A stretch of 64,000 bases of DNA from JANRJY01 sp033763735 (lineage in GTDB: Bacteria > Bacteroidota > Bacteroidia > Cytophagales > UBA9547), in NCBI GenBank assembly GCA_033763735.1, contig JANRJY010000115.1, positions 35,295 through 99,294 on the forward strand, written 5' to 3'. The notes beneath the pieces are model-generated. The model ran no database searches and had not been told where the DNA came from. It was given only the letters and a program-made list of their open reading frames with translations. Position 1 is the stretch's first letter. Every line of letters begins with the position of its first letter. The translations under genes were made by a program, and so were the position numbers. Below, one piece after another: positions 40,882 through 50,900 of the stretch.

Positions 40882-41895
40882 ATGAAATTAAAGTTTGCAG
40901 TAATAGGTTGTGGATTTTGGTCGCATTTTCAAGTGGCTGCGTGGTTTGAATTGCATGGGGTAGAATTAGTGGCAGTATGTGATAAAGATGCAAATAAGGC
41001 TGAAGCATTGGCTGCAAAATTCGGTATTCCTAAGGTATACACCGATGCAGATACCATGTTCAAAAATGAGAAATTAGATTTTGTAGATATTATCTCGAGT
41101 GTAGACACGCATCGCTTATTTGTTGAAAAAGCAGCTCAATATAAAGTGAATGCCATTTGTCAAAAGCCAATGGCGGATAATTTGCCAGATGCGTTGAAGA
41201 TGATGGAAACTATTCGCAAAGCAGGTATCCAATTTTATGTGCATGAAAACTTTCGCTGGCAAGCACCTATTCGTAGAGTAAAGGAATTATTGAATGCTAA
41301 TGTGATTGGCCGACCTTTCAAAGCAAATCTTCGTTTTTGCTGTAGTTTTCCGGTGTTTGATAACCAACCGATATTGAAGGAATTACATCAATTTATTATC
41401 GCTGACTTAGGTGTGCATGTGTTGGATGTAGCCAGGATGTATTTTGGTGAAGTGGATACACTTTATTGCAGAACACAAAAGGTAAATCAATCGATCAATG
41501 GGGAAGACGTAGCAAATATCATGTTGCAAATGGAAAATGGCGTACAATGTTATGTTGAGTTGTCCTATGCTTCCATTCTTGAAAATGAGCGGTTTCCTCA
41601 AACCTTTGTATTGATTGAGGCGGAGAAAGGATCGATGTATTTGGGACCTGATGGAGAAATCAGAATAACCACTAAGCAAGGAACTACTGTTGAACATATA
41701 AAACCTGTAATGTATTCTTGGTTGGATCCAGCATATGCGGTTGCGCATTCCAGTGCGGTAGATACCAATAGGAATATTTTGCAAGGACTAATGGGAAAAA
41801 CAGCCGAAACAACCGGAGAGGACAATATCAAAACGGTTAAGTTGGTTTTTGCTGCGTATGAATCAGCCAAAACAGGAAAAGCATTGAAATTATGA
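40882..41895 (+). CDS. apsD: D-apiose dehydrogenase (Gfo/Idh/MocA family)
   Basis: 337 residues. NAD(P)-dependent oxidation of D-apiose to D-apionolactone, first step of apiose catabolism. The N-terminal Rossmann domain starts FAVIGCGFWSHFQVAAWFEL; conserved blocks follow: VDIISSVDTH, CQKPMADNLPDALKMM (the EKP-type lysine), VHENFRWQAPIRRVKE, PFKANLRFCCSFPVFDNQP, QFIIADLGVHVLDVARMYFG, AETTGEDNIKTVKLVFAAYESA. The HENFRWQxPIR and TGEDN segments fit the characterised ApsD branch better than other Gfo/Idh enzymes. Position among other apiose genes supports the call. Confidence 0.82.
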   Translation: MKLKFAVIGCGFWSHFQVAAWFELHGVELVAVCDKDANKAEALAAKFGIPKVYTDADTMFKNEKLDFVDIISSVDTHRLFVEKAAQYKVNAICQKPMADNLPDALKMMETIRKAGIQFYVHENFRWQAPIRRVKELLNANVIGRPFKANLRFCCSFPVFDNQPILKELHQFIIADLGVHVLDVARMYFGEVDTLYCRTQKVNQSINGEDVANIMLQMENGVQCYVELSYASILENERFPQTFVLIEAEKGSMYLGPDGEIRITTKQGTTVEHIKPVMYSWLDPAYAVAHSSAVDTNRNILQGLMGKTAETTGEDNIKTVKLVFAAYESAKTGKALKL

Positions 41896-42046
41896 TTTAT
41901 GATTTACGATTTACGATTTTTGAATTACGATTTACGATTGTTGATTTACGATTTTCAAATTCACTAATTCAGTTATTCAATCATTCAAAACTCAATCATA
42001 TATTCACTTACTCATTCAAAATTCACTAACTCACTAATTCAGTCAT
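41894..42046. repeat. Heptamer and ATTCA-type repeats before the decarboxylase gene
   Basis: GATTTACGATTTACGATT words (to ~41953) are inverted relative to 40819-40880; then ATTCACTAATTCAG, CAATCATTCAA and CTAACTCACT words (41955-42046) of the same type seen, in complement, at 57651-57720. They leave little room for a Shine-Dalgarno for the TTG-started gene that follows. Confidence 0.75.
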
Positions 42047-42050
42047 TCCC

Positions 42051-42866
42051 TTGAAACTCGGCATCAGCACATATACTTTTACTTGGGCAATTGGTGTACC
42101 CGGACATATTCCGGCTCATCCTTTGACAGCATTTCAATTAGTGGAAAAAGCTGCCAAATATGATGTTGATTGTGTTCAAATTGCAGATAATTTGCCATTG
42201 GATACGTTTACGAATGATGATCTAATTTTACTTAAAAATCATGCTGATAAAGAAAATATTAATATTGAAGTAGGGATGAGGGGCTTGAAAATTCCAAAAG
42301 TACTCCAATACCTGGAAATAGCTCGTTTGTTTAATTCATCTTTCTTACGAATTGTAATTGATGAGAATGAATTTCATCCCTCATTGGAAGAGATCATCAG
42401 TCTATTGAAAGAGTTGATGCCATCTTTTGAAAATCACAACATTGTACTTGCCATTGAAAATCATGATAGATTTCTCGCTGCTGAATTCAAATATATCATT
42501 GAATCTGTCGGGTCTAAATATCTAGGAATTTGTCTGGATTCAGTGAATTCGATGGGGGCTGGGGAAGGATTTCGAGAAGTTTCAGAGACTCTTTTACCTT
42601 TTACGGTTAATCTTCATTTAAAAGATTTCAACATAACGCGAGTGTCACATATGATGGGATTTGATATTTTGGGGGCACCAGCAGGACAAGGTATGATAAA
42701 TGTCAATGAGATCATTGCTAGAGCATCTTCTAATGGTAAATGTGTGTCGGCAATTTTGGAATTGTGGACACCATTTGTCAATTCAATTGAAGAAACAATT
42801 GCATTGGAACAGAAATGGGCAGATGAAAGTATTTCGTTCTTGAAAAAATTAATAAATAAAAGCTAA
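42051..42866 (+). CDS. oiaC: Sugar phosphate isomerase/epimerase family, probable 3-oxo-isoapionate decarboxylase
   Basis: 271 residues, TTG start (KLGISTYTFTWAIGVPG). Xylose-isomerase-like TIM barrel with metal ligands in VLAIENHDRF (Glu), GICLDSVNSMG (Asp), NLHLKDF (His) and AILELWTPF (Glu). OiaC decarboxylates 3-oxo-isoapionate to L-erythrulose in the apiose pathway and belongs to this fold; its start, PGHxPxxPLTA segment and the neighbours fit that assignment. Without a tree, a generic isomerase remains possible. It follows apsD and precedes apnO. Confidence 0.75.
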   Translation: MKLGISTYTFTWAIGVPGHIPAHPLTAFQLVEKAAKYDVDCVQIADNLPLDTFTNDDLILLKNHADKENINIEVGMRGLKIPKVLQYLEIARLFNSSFLRIVIDENEFHPSLEEIISLLKELMPSFENHNIVLAIENHDRFLAAEFKYIIESVGSKYLGICLDSVNSMGAGEGFREVSETLLPFTVNLHLKDFNITRVSHMMGFDILGAPAGQGMINVNEIIARASSNGKCVSAILELWTPFVNSIEETIALEQKWADESISFLKKLINKS

Positions 42867-42914
42867 AATTCAATCATTCAATCATTTAATAATTCAATCA
42901 TTTTAAATTCTAAT

Positions 42915-43769
42915 ATGAAAGTAGCATTAGTAGGAGCCGGAGGCAAAATGGGATGCAGGCTCACAGACAACTTCTTGAAATCTAAAAAATATGATGTTTC
43001 ATTTATAGAAGTGAGTGATGCCGGTAAGGAGCGACTAGCACAGCGTGGGGTGACCGTTTCCAGTGACGCTGTTATAGCAGACGCTGATGCTGTCATATTA
43101 GCTGTTCCGGACATTTACATTGGAAAAGTGGCAACTCATTATTTGCAGACTTTTAAAAAAGGTTGTATCGTTATCACACTTGATCCCGCTGCTGCAGTAG
43201 GGGGGCATTTACCGAAAAGAGACGATATTACCTATTTTGTTGCACATCCTGCTCATCCTTCTGTGTTCAATTGGGAGGCCGATAAACAAAAACATTTTGA
43301 TTATTTTGGTGGGATAACTGCTACACAATCCATTGTATGTGCGCTTTTTCAAGGACCGGAAGAGCATTATCAAATAGGTGAGGACATGGCTAAGATATTT
43401 TATCAACCGGTAAGCAGAGCACACAGAATAACAGCGGAACATATGGCATTATTAGAACCTGGATTGGCAGAGACTTTTCTTGGTGCAGTGATGTTTACCA
43501 TGCGCGAAGCAATGGAAGAAATCATCAAAAAAGGAGTGCCTAGAGAGGCCGCTTTTGACTTCTTTATGGGACATATTAATATCGACCTGGCATTGTGCTT
43601 TGATCAGATACCAGGTGGCGTATTCTCAGATGCTTGCTATAAAGCTATCAAAATAGGTAAACCACTTATTTTCAAAGAAGACTGGAAAAAAGTGCTTGAT
43701 CCTGAGCATGTTAAATATCAGATTGGGATTATGACAGATCCAAATGTGCCTGTGGTACGTGATCTTTAA
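42915..43769 (+). CDS. apnO: D-apionate oxidoisomerase (PGDH_C-domain dehydrogenase)
   Basis: 284 residues. The N-terminal Rossmann domain (VALVGAGGKMGCRLTDNF) is followed by the phosphogluconate-dehydrogenase-like C-terminal domain: VAHPAHPSVFN, FQGPEEHYQIGEDMAK, FYQPVSRAHRITAEHMALLEPGLAET, EAAFDFFMGHINIDLALCF. ApnO converts D-apionate to 3-oxo-isoapionate by coupled NAD-dependent oxidation and isomerisation; the family is small and these motifs match it. Its spacing (48 bp after oiaC) fits an operon. Confidence 0.82.
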   Translation: MKVALVGAGGKMGCRLTDNFLKSKKYDVSFIEVSDAGKERLAQRGVTVSSDAVIADADAVILAVPDIYIGKVATHYLQTFKKGCIVITLDPAAAVGGHLPKRDDITYFVAHPAHPSVFNWEADKQKHFDYFGGITATQSIVCALFQGPEEHYQIGEDMAKIFYQPVSRAHRITAEHMALLEPGLAETFLGAVMFTMREAMEEIIKKGVPREAAFDFFMGHINIDLALCFDQIPGGVFSDACYKAIKIGKPLIFKEDWKKVLDPEHVKYQIGIMTDPNVPVVRDL

Positions 43770-43805
43770 GAATTTTATATTTTCAAGTCTAAAATTAATA
43801 GCAAT

Positions 43806-45182
43806 ATGAAATATTTATTGATTATTCTATCCCTTTTGAGTTTTACAATTCAGGCACAGTTTAAGAGCCAACGATTAAAAGTTTCTGACAACAAACGTTT
43901 CCTCGTTTATGAGGATGGTACACCTTTCTTTTATTTGGGTGATACTGGTTGGGAATTGTTTCATCGATTAGACAGAGAGCAAGCTGAAAGATACCTTAAA
44001 AAACGCTCTGAGCAAGGGTTTACGGTAATACAAGCGGTGGCTATTGCAGAAGAAAATGGTTTAAAAGATCCCAATCCATACGGTGAAGTTCCATTGATCG
44101 ATTTGGATCCCACCAAACCTAATGAAAAGTATTTTCAACATGTAGATTATATCATTGATTTGGCAGCTAAATATGGAATTTTCATTGCTTTACTACCTAC
44201 TTGGGGCGACAAAGTAGATAAAATGCAGTGGGGGCAAGGACCGGAAATTTTCAATCATGAAAACATCCGTAGCTATGGAAAATGGATTGGGAACAGGTAC
44301 AAGGACAAAACAAATATCATCTGGGTAAATGGCGGTGACAGGGAGCCCAAACCTGCCCATATATTCATTTGGAGGGCATTGGCTGAAGGAATTATTGAAG
44401 GAGTTGGGAATAAGGACAAAGCGCTAATATCGTTTCACCCTCCGGGTGGAACAGGTTCGTCCAATTGGTTACACAAAGAGGAGTGGCTGGATTTCAATAT
44501 GTTACAAACAGGACATTGCCGCGATGTGGATGTTTATACACGTATTGCAAAAGACTATAATTTAATTCCCACCAAACCTACGATGGATGCTGAACCTATC
44601 TATGAAGACCATCCGGTATGTTTCGATGCCAAAACGCATGGCTATAGCACCGATACCGATTTGAGAAAGTCAGCTTATTGGGGTGTTTTTGCCGGAGGTC
44701 ATGGACATACCTATGGCTGTCATGATGTATGGCAGATGTTTTCACCAGATAAATTACCGGTGAATAACCCACGTAGACCATGGTATGATGCCTTGGACAT
44801 GATAGGTGCCAATCAAATGAAGCATTTGAAAAATCTGATCCTTTCTCGTCCTTTTCTGAGTCGTATTCCGGATCAGTCGATGGTGGTTGGTGAAAATAAA
44901 ACGGGACCTGAATATGTGGTAGCTACCCGTGATCAAAGAGGTAGTTACGCCATGGTGTACATTCCTGTAGGTAAAAAAGTAAGTATTGATTTGAGTAAAC
45001 TAAGTGGATCCACATTAAAAGTATTCTGGTATAACCCAAAGGATGGAACAGTGACTATTGCATCTGATATCTCTAAAAAAGCAGTACAAGATTTTACGCC
45101 TGCAACATTAGGCAAAGGAAATGATTGGGTTTTGATTATCGATGATGCTTCGAAAGGATTTAAAGCTGTTGGAGCTAATTAA
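43806..45182 (+). CDS. GH140 (DUF4038) apiosidase-like glycoside hydrolase
   Basis: 458 residues; signal peptide (~1-17). DUF4038 TIM-barrel catalytic domain (~20-370): FLVYEDGTPFFYLGDTGWELFHRL, GFTVIQAVAIAEENG, FIALLPTWGDKV, IIWVNGGDRE (Asp178), MDAEPIYEDHPVC (Glu263) and AGGHGHTYGCHDVWQMF; then a putative collagen-binding-like domain (~375-450). GH140 founder BT1012 cuts apiose from rhamnogalacturonan II with an Asp/Glu pair; D178 and E263 are the matching candidates. Secreted. Directly downstream of apnO (36 bp). Confidence 0.88.
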   Translation: MKYLLIILSLLSFTIQAQFKSQRLKVSDNKRFLVYEDGTPFFYLGDTGWELFHRLDREQAERYLKKRSEQGFTVIQAVAIAEENGLKDPNPYGEVPLIDLDPTKPNEKYFQHVDYIIDLAAKYGIFIALLPTWGDKVDKMQWGQGPEIFNHENIRSYGKWIGNRYKDKTNIIWVNGGDREPKPAHIFIWRALAEGIIEGVGNKDKALISFHPPGGTGSSNWLHKEEWLDFNMLQTGHCRDVDVYTRIAKDYNLIPTKPTMDAEPIYEDHPVCFDAKTHGYSTDTDLRKSAYWGVFAGGHGHTYGCHDVWQMFSPDKLPVNNPRRPWYDALDMIGANQMKHLKNLILSRPFLSRIPDQSMVVGENKTGPEYVVATRDQRGSYAMVYIPVGKKVSIDLSKLSGSTLKVFWYNPKDGTVTIASDISKKAVQDFTPATLGKGNDWVLIIDDASKGFKAVGAN

Positions 45183-45246
45183 TAAAAGGTAAAAAAAAAT
45201 TATCAATTAAATAAAAATAGCTAAAATGGTTTTTAAAATTAAAAAC

Positions 45247-47730
45247 ATGAAAACTTCTCTACTTGTATTGAATTTATTTATTTCAGTTGCTATTTCAGCA
45301 CAATCTTACCAACACGGAAGAGTTGTCGTCCATCCCGGTAACCGTTATTTTCAATATGAAGACGGTTCGCCTTTTTTTTATCTGGGAGATACCGATTGGG
45401 AGCTTTTTCATCGATGTAGTAGAGAAGAAGCCCATTTGCTGATTAAAAATAGGGCAGAAAAGGGATTTACGGTGTTGCAAGCGGTTGTTTTAGCAGAATT
45501 GAATGGGGTAAATGATCCAAATGTATATGGAGATTTACCGCTTCTCAACAACAATCCATTAACGCCCAATGAAGCCTATTTCAACCATGTGGATTACATT
45601 ATCAATTTGGCGGATGCGTACGGACTTCAAATTGCATTACTCCCCACTTGGGGAGATAAAATTACCCCGAACATTGGTGTCGGACCTGTAATATTCTCTA
45701 AGCCGGAAGTTGCGCAAGCCTATGGAGAATTTTTAGGCAAAAGGTATAAGGATAAAAAAAATATCATTTGGATGCTTGGAGGCGATCGTCAATGGGAAGG
45801 CTATGAAGCCATATGGAGAGCGATGGCTAAAGGAATTACCATTGGTGTAGCCGGAAGTGAGGATTATTCCAAAACCACAATGACTTTGCACTCATATGGA
45901 GGTACTACTTCATCTCAATTGTTTCATAATGATAAATGGTTGGACTTTAACACATGGCAAACAGGGCATTGTTATGCCATACCCACATATGACAAAATAT
46001 TTAGTGATTACTCCAAAACGCCTCAAAAACCCGTTATTGATGGTGAACCATTATATGAAGAGCATCCGATTTGTTTTGATGCATCCAAATATGGCTTTTC
46101 TACTGATTACCATATCAGAAGATTTATTTATCACGATTTATTTGCTGGAGCCGCGGGGCACACATATGGTTGTCATGCCATTTGGCAAATGTACCTAGAG
46201 CCCAGAAGCCCATTAAACAACCCTAGAAGAAATTGGATCGAATCATTGAATCTGCCCGGTTCATTTCAAATGGAATATGCACGCAGATTGGTTGAGTCTA
46301 GGCCATATTTTAGCCGCATTCCTGATCAGAGTTTGATAGTTTCAGATGTTGGAACTAATAATGACCGAATTACCGCCACCCGCGATGCTAATGGCACTTA
46401 TGCTTTCGTGTATTCCGAACAAGGCAGGCCTTTTTCGTTGAATTTGAATAAATTAAGTGCTAAGTCTTTCAAAACTTATTGGTTTAATCCCAGAACCGGA
46501 AATACTGAAATAGCACAAATTGTGGAGAGTGCACCTGAAATTAAATTTGTCCCTCCCACAAATGGTTTAGGAAACGATTGGGTTCTTATAGTTGATGATA
46601 TTACTAAGTCCTATCCGTATCCTGCTAAACCAATCAAAAATTTGACCAGTTTATTGCCTCCTACCGAATTAAAAGCTATAAAGGTTAAGGATGTTAGCTG
46701 TTTGCTGCAATGGAAGAGCCCGTTAATTAAATGTGCTTTTAAAATATATGTCAATGATCAATTTTATGGAGCCACAGCGGATTCAAGTTATCTGATTCAA
46801 GATTTGAAACCGGGAAGTAATTACAAAATTAGTGTAAGAAGCTTTCATGAAGGGAATGCAAGCAATAATGCAATCGATATGAACATTAATACACAAAAAG
46901 AGGTAATAGCAACCGCTCTAATTGCCTCACGAAAAGAATTGGTTATGAAAACCGGAATGGAAGAAGTAATCACTTTCAAAACCATACCAGAAGCCATTTC
47001 AATCAAAAGTCAGTTGAAATTTGAAAGTTCCGATACTTCCGTAGCCGAATTTTTATCTCTCGGAATTATAAAAAGCAAAAAACCGGGTTCGGTAATTCTT
47101 AAGGCCACTAAATTGCCTGAAAAATTAGAGTCTACAATTTCTGTAAAAGTAGAAGCCCCAGCAGAATTTTTGTTGGTAGATAAAATTGATGCCAGATTTA
47201 TTATTGACGGAGAATTAAACGAGTCTTTTTGGAAGCTCGATAAATCATTAACTAAGGATGCTTTTGGCAAATCAGACAATACGGTTCGTTTTGGATTAGC
47301 TTATAACGATAAGTATTTGTTAGTTGCAATTGAAGTAACAGACAAACAACTAATTAACGATGGCGGAATGCCTTATGATAATGATGGAATTGAAGTATTT
47401 GTAGATGGGAATTATGATCATAGAAATGGACTTGGAGCTATCTCTGACAGACAATTTATCATTGGTCTTGAAGATGAATTGTCGGAACAAAATAGTAGAC
47501 TTAAAGGAGTTAAGTCTGCTTTAAACAAAACTGCAAATGGTTATACTTTAGAAATGGCTATTTCGTTTGATGCCCTTAAAATAGTTCCAAAATCAGGTAG
47601 GTACTTGGGGTTTGATTTAGCCAATTCCGATGATGACACCGGAGGTAAACGTCAGCATTTGAAAGTTTGGAAAGGTGGAATGGATAACTGGAATATTACT
47701 CTAAATTACGGTACTTTAAAGTTGAAATAA
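45247..47730 (+). CDS. Multi-modular GH140 (DUF4038) enzyme with FN3, Ig-like and CBM9-like modules
   Basis: 827 residues from ATG 45247 (signal KTSLLVLNLFISVAISAQ). Catalytic DUF4038 domain (~22-375) with LGGDRQ (Asp180) and IDGEPLYEEHPIC (Glu267), then a collagen-binding-like domain (~380-460). Additional modules are an FN3-like (~475-560), a bacterial Ig-like (BIG2-type, ~575-635) and a C-terminal CBM9-like (~640-827; IDGELNESFWKLDKS, VRFGLAYNDKYLLVAIEV, GIEVFVDGNYDHR). It is a homologue of the preceding gene; the carbohydrate-binding module suggests action on polysaccharide. The seven codons upstream of the chosen ATG precede the signal peptide and were dropped. Confidence 0.85.
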   Translation: MKTSLLVLNLFISVAISAQSYQHGRVVVHPGNRYFQYEDGSPFFYLGDTDWELFHRCSREEAHLLIKNRAEKGFTVLQAVVLAELNGVNDPNVYGDLPLLNNNPLTPNEAYFNHVDYIINLADAYGLQIALLPTWGDKITPNIGVGPVIFSKPEVAQAYGEFLGKRYKDKKNIIWMLGGDRQWEGYEAIWRAMAKGITIGVAGSEDYSKTTMTLHSYGGTTSSQLFHNDKWLDFNTWQTGHCYAIPTYDKIFSDYSKTPQKPVIDGEPLYEEHPICFDASKYGFSTDYHIRRFIYHDLFAGAAGHTYGCHAIWQMYLEPRSPLNNPRRNWIESLNLPGSFQMEYARRLVESRPYFSRIPDQSLIVSDVGTNNDRITATRDANGTYAFVYSEQGRPFSLNLNKLSAKSFKTYWFNPRTGNTEIAQIVESAPEIKFVPPTNGLGNDWVLIVDDITKSYPYPAKPIKNLTSLLPPTELKAIKVKDVSCLLQWKSPLIKCAFKIYVNDQFYGATADSSYLIQDLKPGSNYKISVRSFHEGNASNNAIDMNINTQKEVIATALIASRKELVMKTGMEEVITFKTIPEAISIKSQLKFESSDTSVAEFLSLGIIKSKKPGSVILKATKLPEKLESTISVKVEAPAEFLLVDKIDARFIIDGELNESFWKLDKSLTKDAFGKSDNTVRFGLAYNDKYLLVAIEVTDKQLINDGGMPYDNDGIEVFVDGNYDHRNGLGAISDRQFIIGLEDELSEQNSRLKGVKSALNKTANGYTLEMAISFDALKIVPKSGRYLGFDLANSDDDTGGKRQHLKVWKGGMDNWNITLNYGTLKLK

Positions 47731-47908
47731 AACCATTTAACTTCTTAGTTTTTATTATTTCCAAATTCGATATAAAATTTATTAGCTCTAATTAATAATG
47801 AACTTTTTTCAAATTCAGTCTAGCGATTATTAGTCTGAATTGCAATGGGTTAAAAAATCTTTTATGAATACATTCTAACATTAATTTGAAGTATTCGTAT
47901 CAGACTTT

Positions 47909-50900
47909 ATGTTTCCTTTTAAACGATTTTTTTTCGTTTTTTTTGGATTTTTATTTTTTGGATTTACAAATGTAAGTATTGCCCAAGAGGAATCCTTTCA
48001 CCGGATTGGAGTCGAACATGGAATAAGTCATTCAGTTATCAATTCCATTCAAAAAGATAAATATGGATTTATGTGGTTTGCAACCGGCAACGGATTGTGC
48101 AAGTTCGATGGGAAAAGTACGAAAGTTTACCTGCCTTCCAGAAAGAACACTAGAATTGGTTTGAAAGATTACAACATCGTGAATATTAAATTGTGCAATA
48201 ATGGTGATTTAATGTTGTCATCTTTTAGCAAAATATACAGATATTCTTATTCAAACGATGCTTTTATTGATCTTACTGATTCTGATGAATTCAAGAAAAA
48301 ACTATCAAATCATGTCTATAACAAAATTGAAGTGCTTTCAGATTCTGTTTTATGCATAACAGTATTAAATAAAGCTTTTACTTATAATTTCTATACACAT
48401 CATATTGATTCTGTTTTGAATCAGAAACCGGGAGAGGAAGTACAACAAATAACAAATTTTTGTAAATCATTAGAAAAAGGTTTCTATTTCGTTGCTCGAT
48501 ATCAAAGTATCTATAAAGTTAATCCAATTACAAAAGAGGAGTCCTTGTTTTACAAAATTGAAAACAATTCAAAAATAGGAAGCTATGAGGTTGGTAATCC
48601 TGAAATATTTGGGGATTCACTTTATTTGTCTGTAAGAAATGTGGGGGTTGCCATATTAAATCTGAAGACAAAAGTGATTGATAGAATAATAGACTTATCA
48701 AATTATAATTACAATATTGCTAATAGTTTTCATGTTTTTAATTCCAATTTATGGATTGGAACATCAGATAATGGAATTTTTAAAGTGAGCCTTAACAATG
48801 ATTCAATCTATAATTTTGTGTATGAAAAGTCGAATTTGAATTCGATTCCCTCCAACCAGATAATTTGTTCATATTTTGATCCGAATGGGGTACTTTGGTA
48901 TGGTTCAGGTGATGGTGGTGTTTTTTACCTCGATTTGAAAGAAAAAGTATTTCATAAAAGATTTCATGTTGAAGGTAAGGCTAATACATTGCCCTTTAAA
49001 TCTGTTATCGGCATATTTGAAGATAGTAAACAAAGAATTTGGTTGGGATCCTGGGTAGAAGGATTCGCCGTTTTTAACCGCAGGAACAATACATTTGAAC
49101 ATGTTAAACCTTATGGTCCAAACCAGGAGGGTATGGAATGGCATTCGGCTCTTTGTCGATTTGTTGAATTGAAATCCGGAGATATACTTGGGTTAAACTG
49201 GATTAATGGATTGTGGCGAATCAAAAAAATGCCAATTAAATCAAAAGTCAAGTGGAAAATATCGAAAGTGTATGATGAATTGAATGTAACTAATAAAAGC
49301 TTAAATTGGAGTGGCAGGGATATGTGGTACAAGAAGGAAACTGATGAGCTATGGATAGTAACTAATGACAGTAAATTGACAAAATTAAATTTTAAAACAA
49401 AAGAAGTTTCTGGTGTTCAAAAAGTTAATGACACTTCAGAAATACCTCGTCGCAATTATGCTTGGTGTACCATCGAAGATAATAGCCATAATTTATACAT
49501 TGGATCCAATTTTTTTGGATTATTTATTTATAATTATCAAAAAAATACATTGAAAAGATATTCAGGGGACAAGTATCATATTCATGGATTTCCAGCCAGT
49601 CATGTAAAATGTGCATATATTGACAACAAGGGAAAAGTTTGGATGGGTACTGGAGGAGAAGGGCTGATAAGCTTGGATACTGCCACAAAAAAATTTACAC
49701 AATTCACTACCGATGAAGGGCTTTCAAATAACGTAATTTATTCTATTCTGGAAGACGACAATAATAATCTTTGGATTAGTACAGATCATGGACTGAGTAA
49801 GTTTAATAAATCAACAGGGATTTTCACTAACTACTTTATCAGCGATGGCTTATTGGATAATGAATACGGTTTCAATTCAGGTTGTAAAGCCAAGGATGGA
49901 ACGTTGTTTTTTGGAGGCAAAAACGGTTTTATTTTCTTTAATCCTGAAAGCATTAAAAAGGATAGTACGATAATGCCATTGGTTATTACAAACTTTTCAA
50001 TTTTTAATAAAAGTGTAAATATCGGAGACACTATTTTAGGATATATTCCATTGAGTAAAAACATTAATGAAACTAAAGAAATTAGGCTTTCCTATAAGCA
50101 TTCATTATTTACTATTGACTTTGCTGCTTTACATTTTAGAGAACATGATAAAATCAAATACGAATACATGTTGGATGGATTGGATAATTCCGATTGGATT
50201 GAAACAGATATTGAACATTCTAAAGCAACCTTTACTAATTTGAGTGGTGGAACATATAAATTCAAATTAAGAGCTTATAATCCGGATGGCATCCTTACTC
50301 CTGAGAAAACATTACTTGTTATATATATAGATCCCCCATTCTGGAAGACTTGGTGGTTTATACTTTGTGCTATTCTGATTTCTATAATTTCAATTGTATT
50401 GTTTTTTAGAGCAAGGACAAAATATTTAGTAAAAAGAAAGAAAATGCTGGAATTACAAGTGGCCGAGAGAACAGAAGATTTGCAAAAAAAGACCATGGAA
50501 GTTCAATTGGCAAATGAAGAATTAGTCGCGCAATCTGAGGAAATCCAACAAAATCTGGAGCAAATTGCACAACAAAATATTCATATTACTCATTTGTATA
50601 CAGAGCAAACTGATAACATTCAGGTTTCGCAAAGAATACAACAATCCATATTGCCTTTACGCAAAAACATTGAAAGTAATGTAGGTTCAATTTTGCTGTA
50701 TTACAAACCAAAGGATATTGTTAGTGGCGATTTTTATTGGTTCTATGAAACAGATACTTACAATTATGTTGCTATAGTCGATTGTACCGGACATGGTGTT
50801 TCGGGTGCTTTCATGACATTAATGGCTTATAATTTGCTGAATCAGGTATTGTTACAACTGCAAAACCCTACTCCGGCCGAAATTTTAAATCAATTAACCA

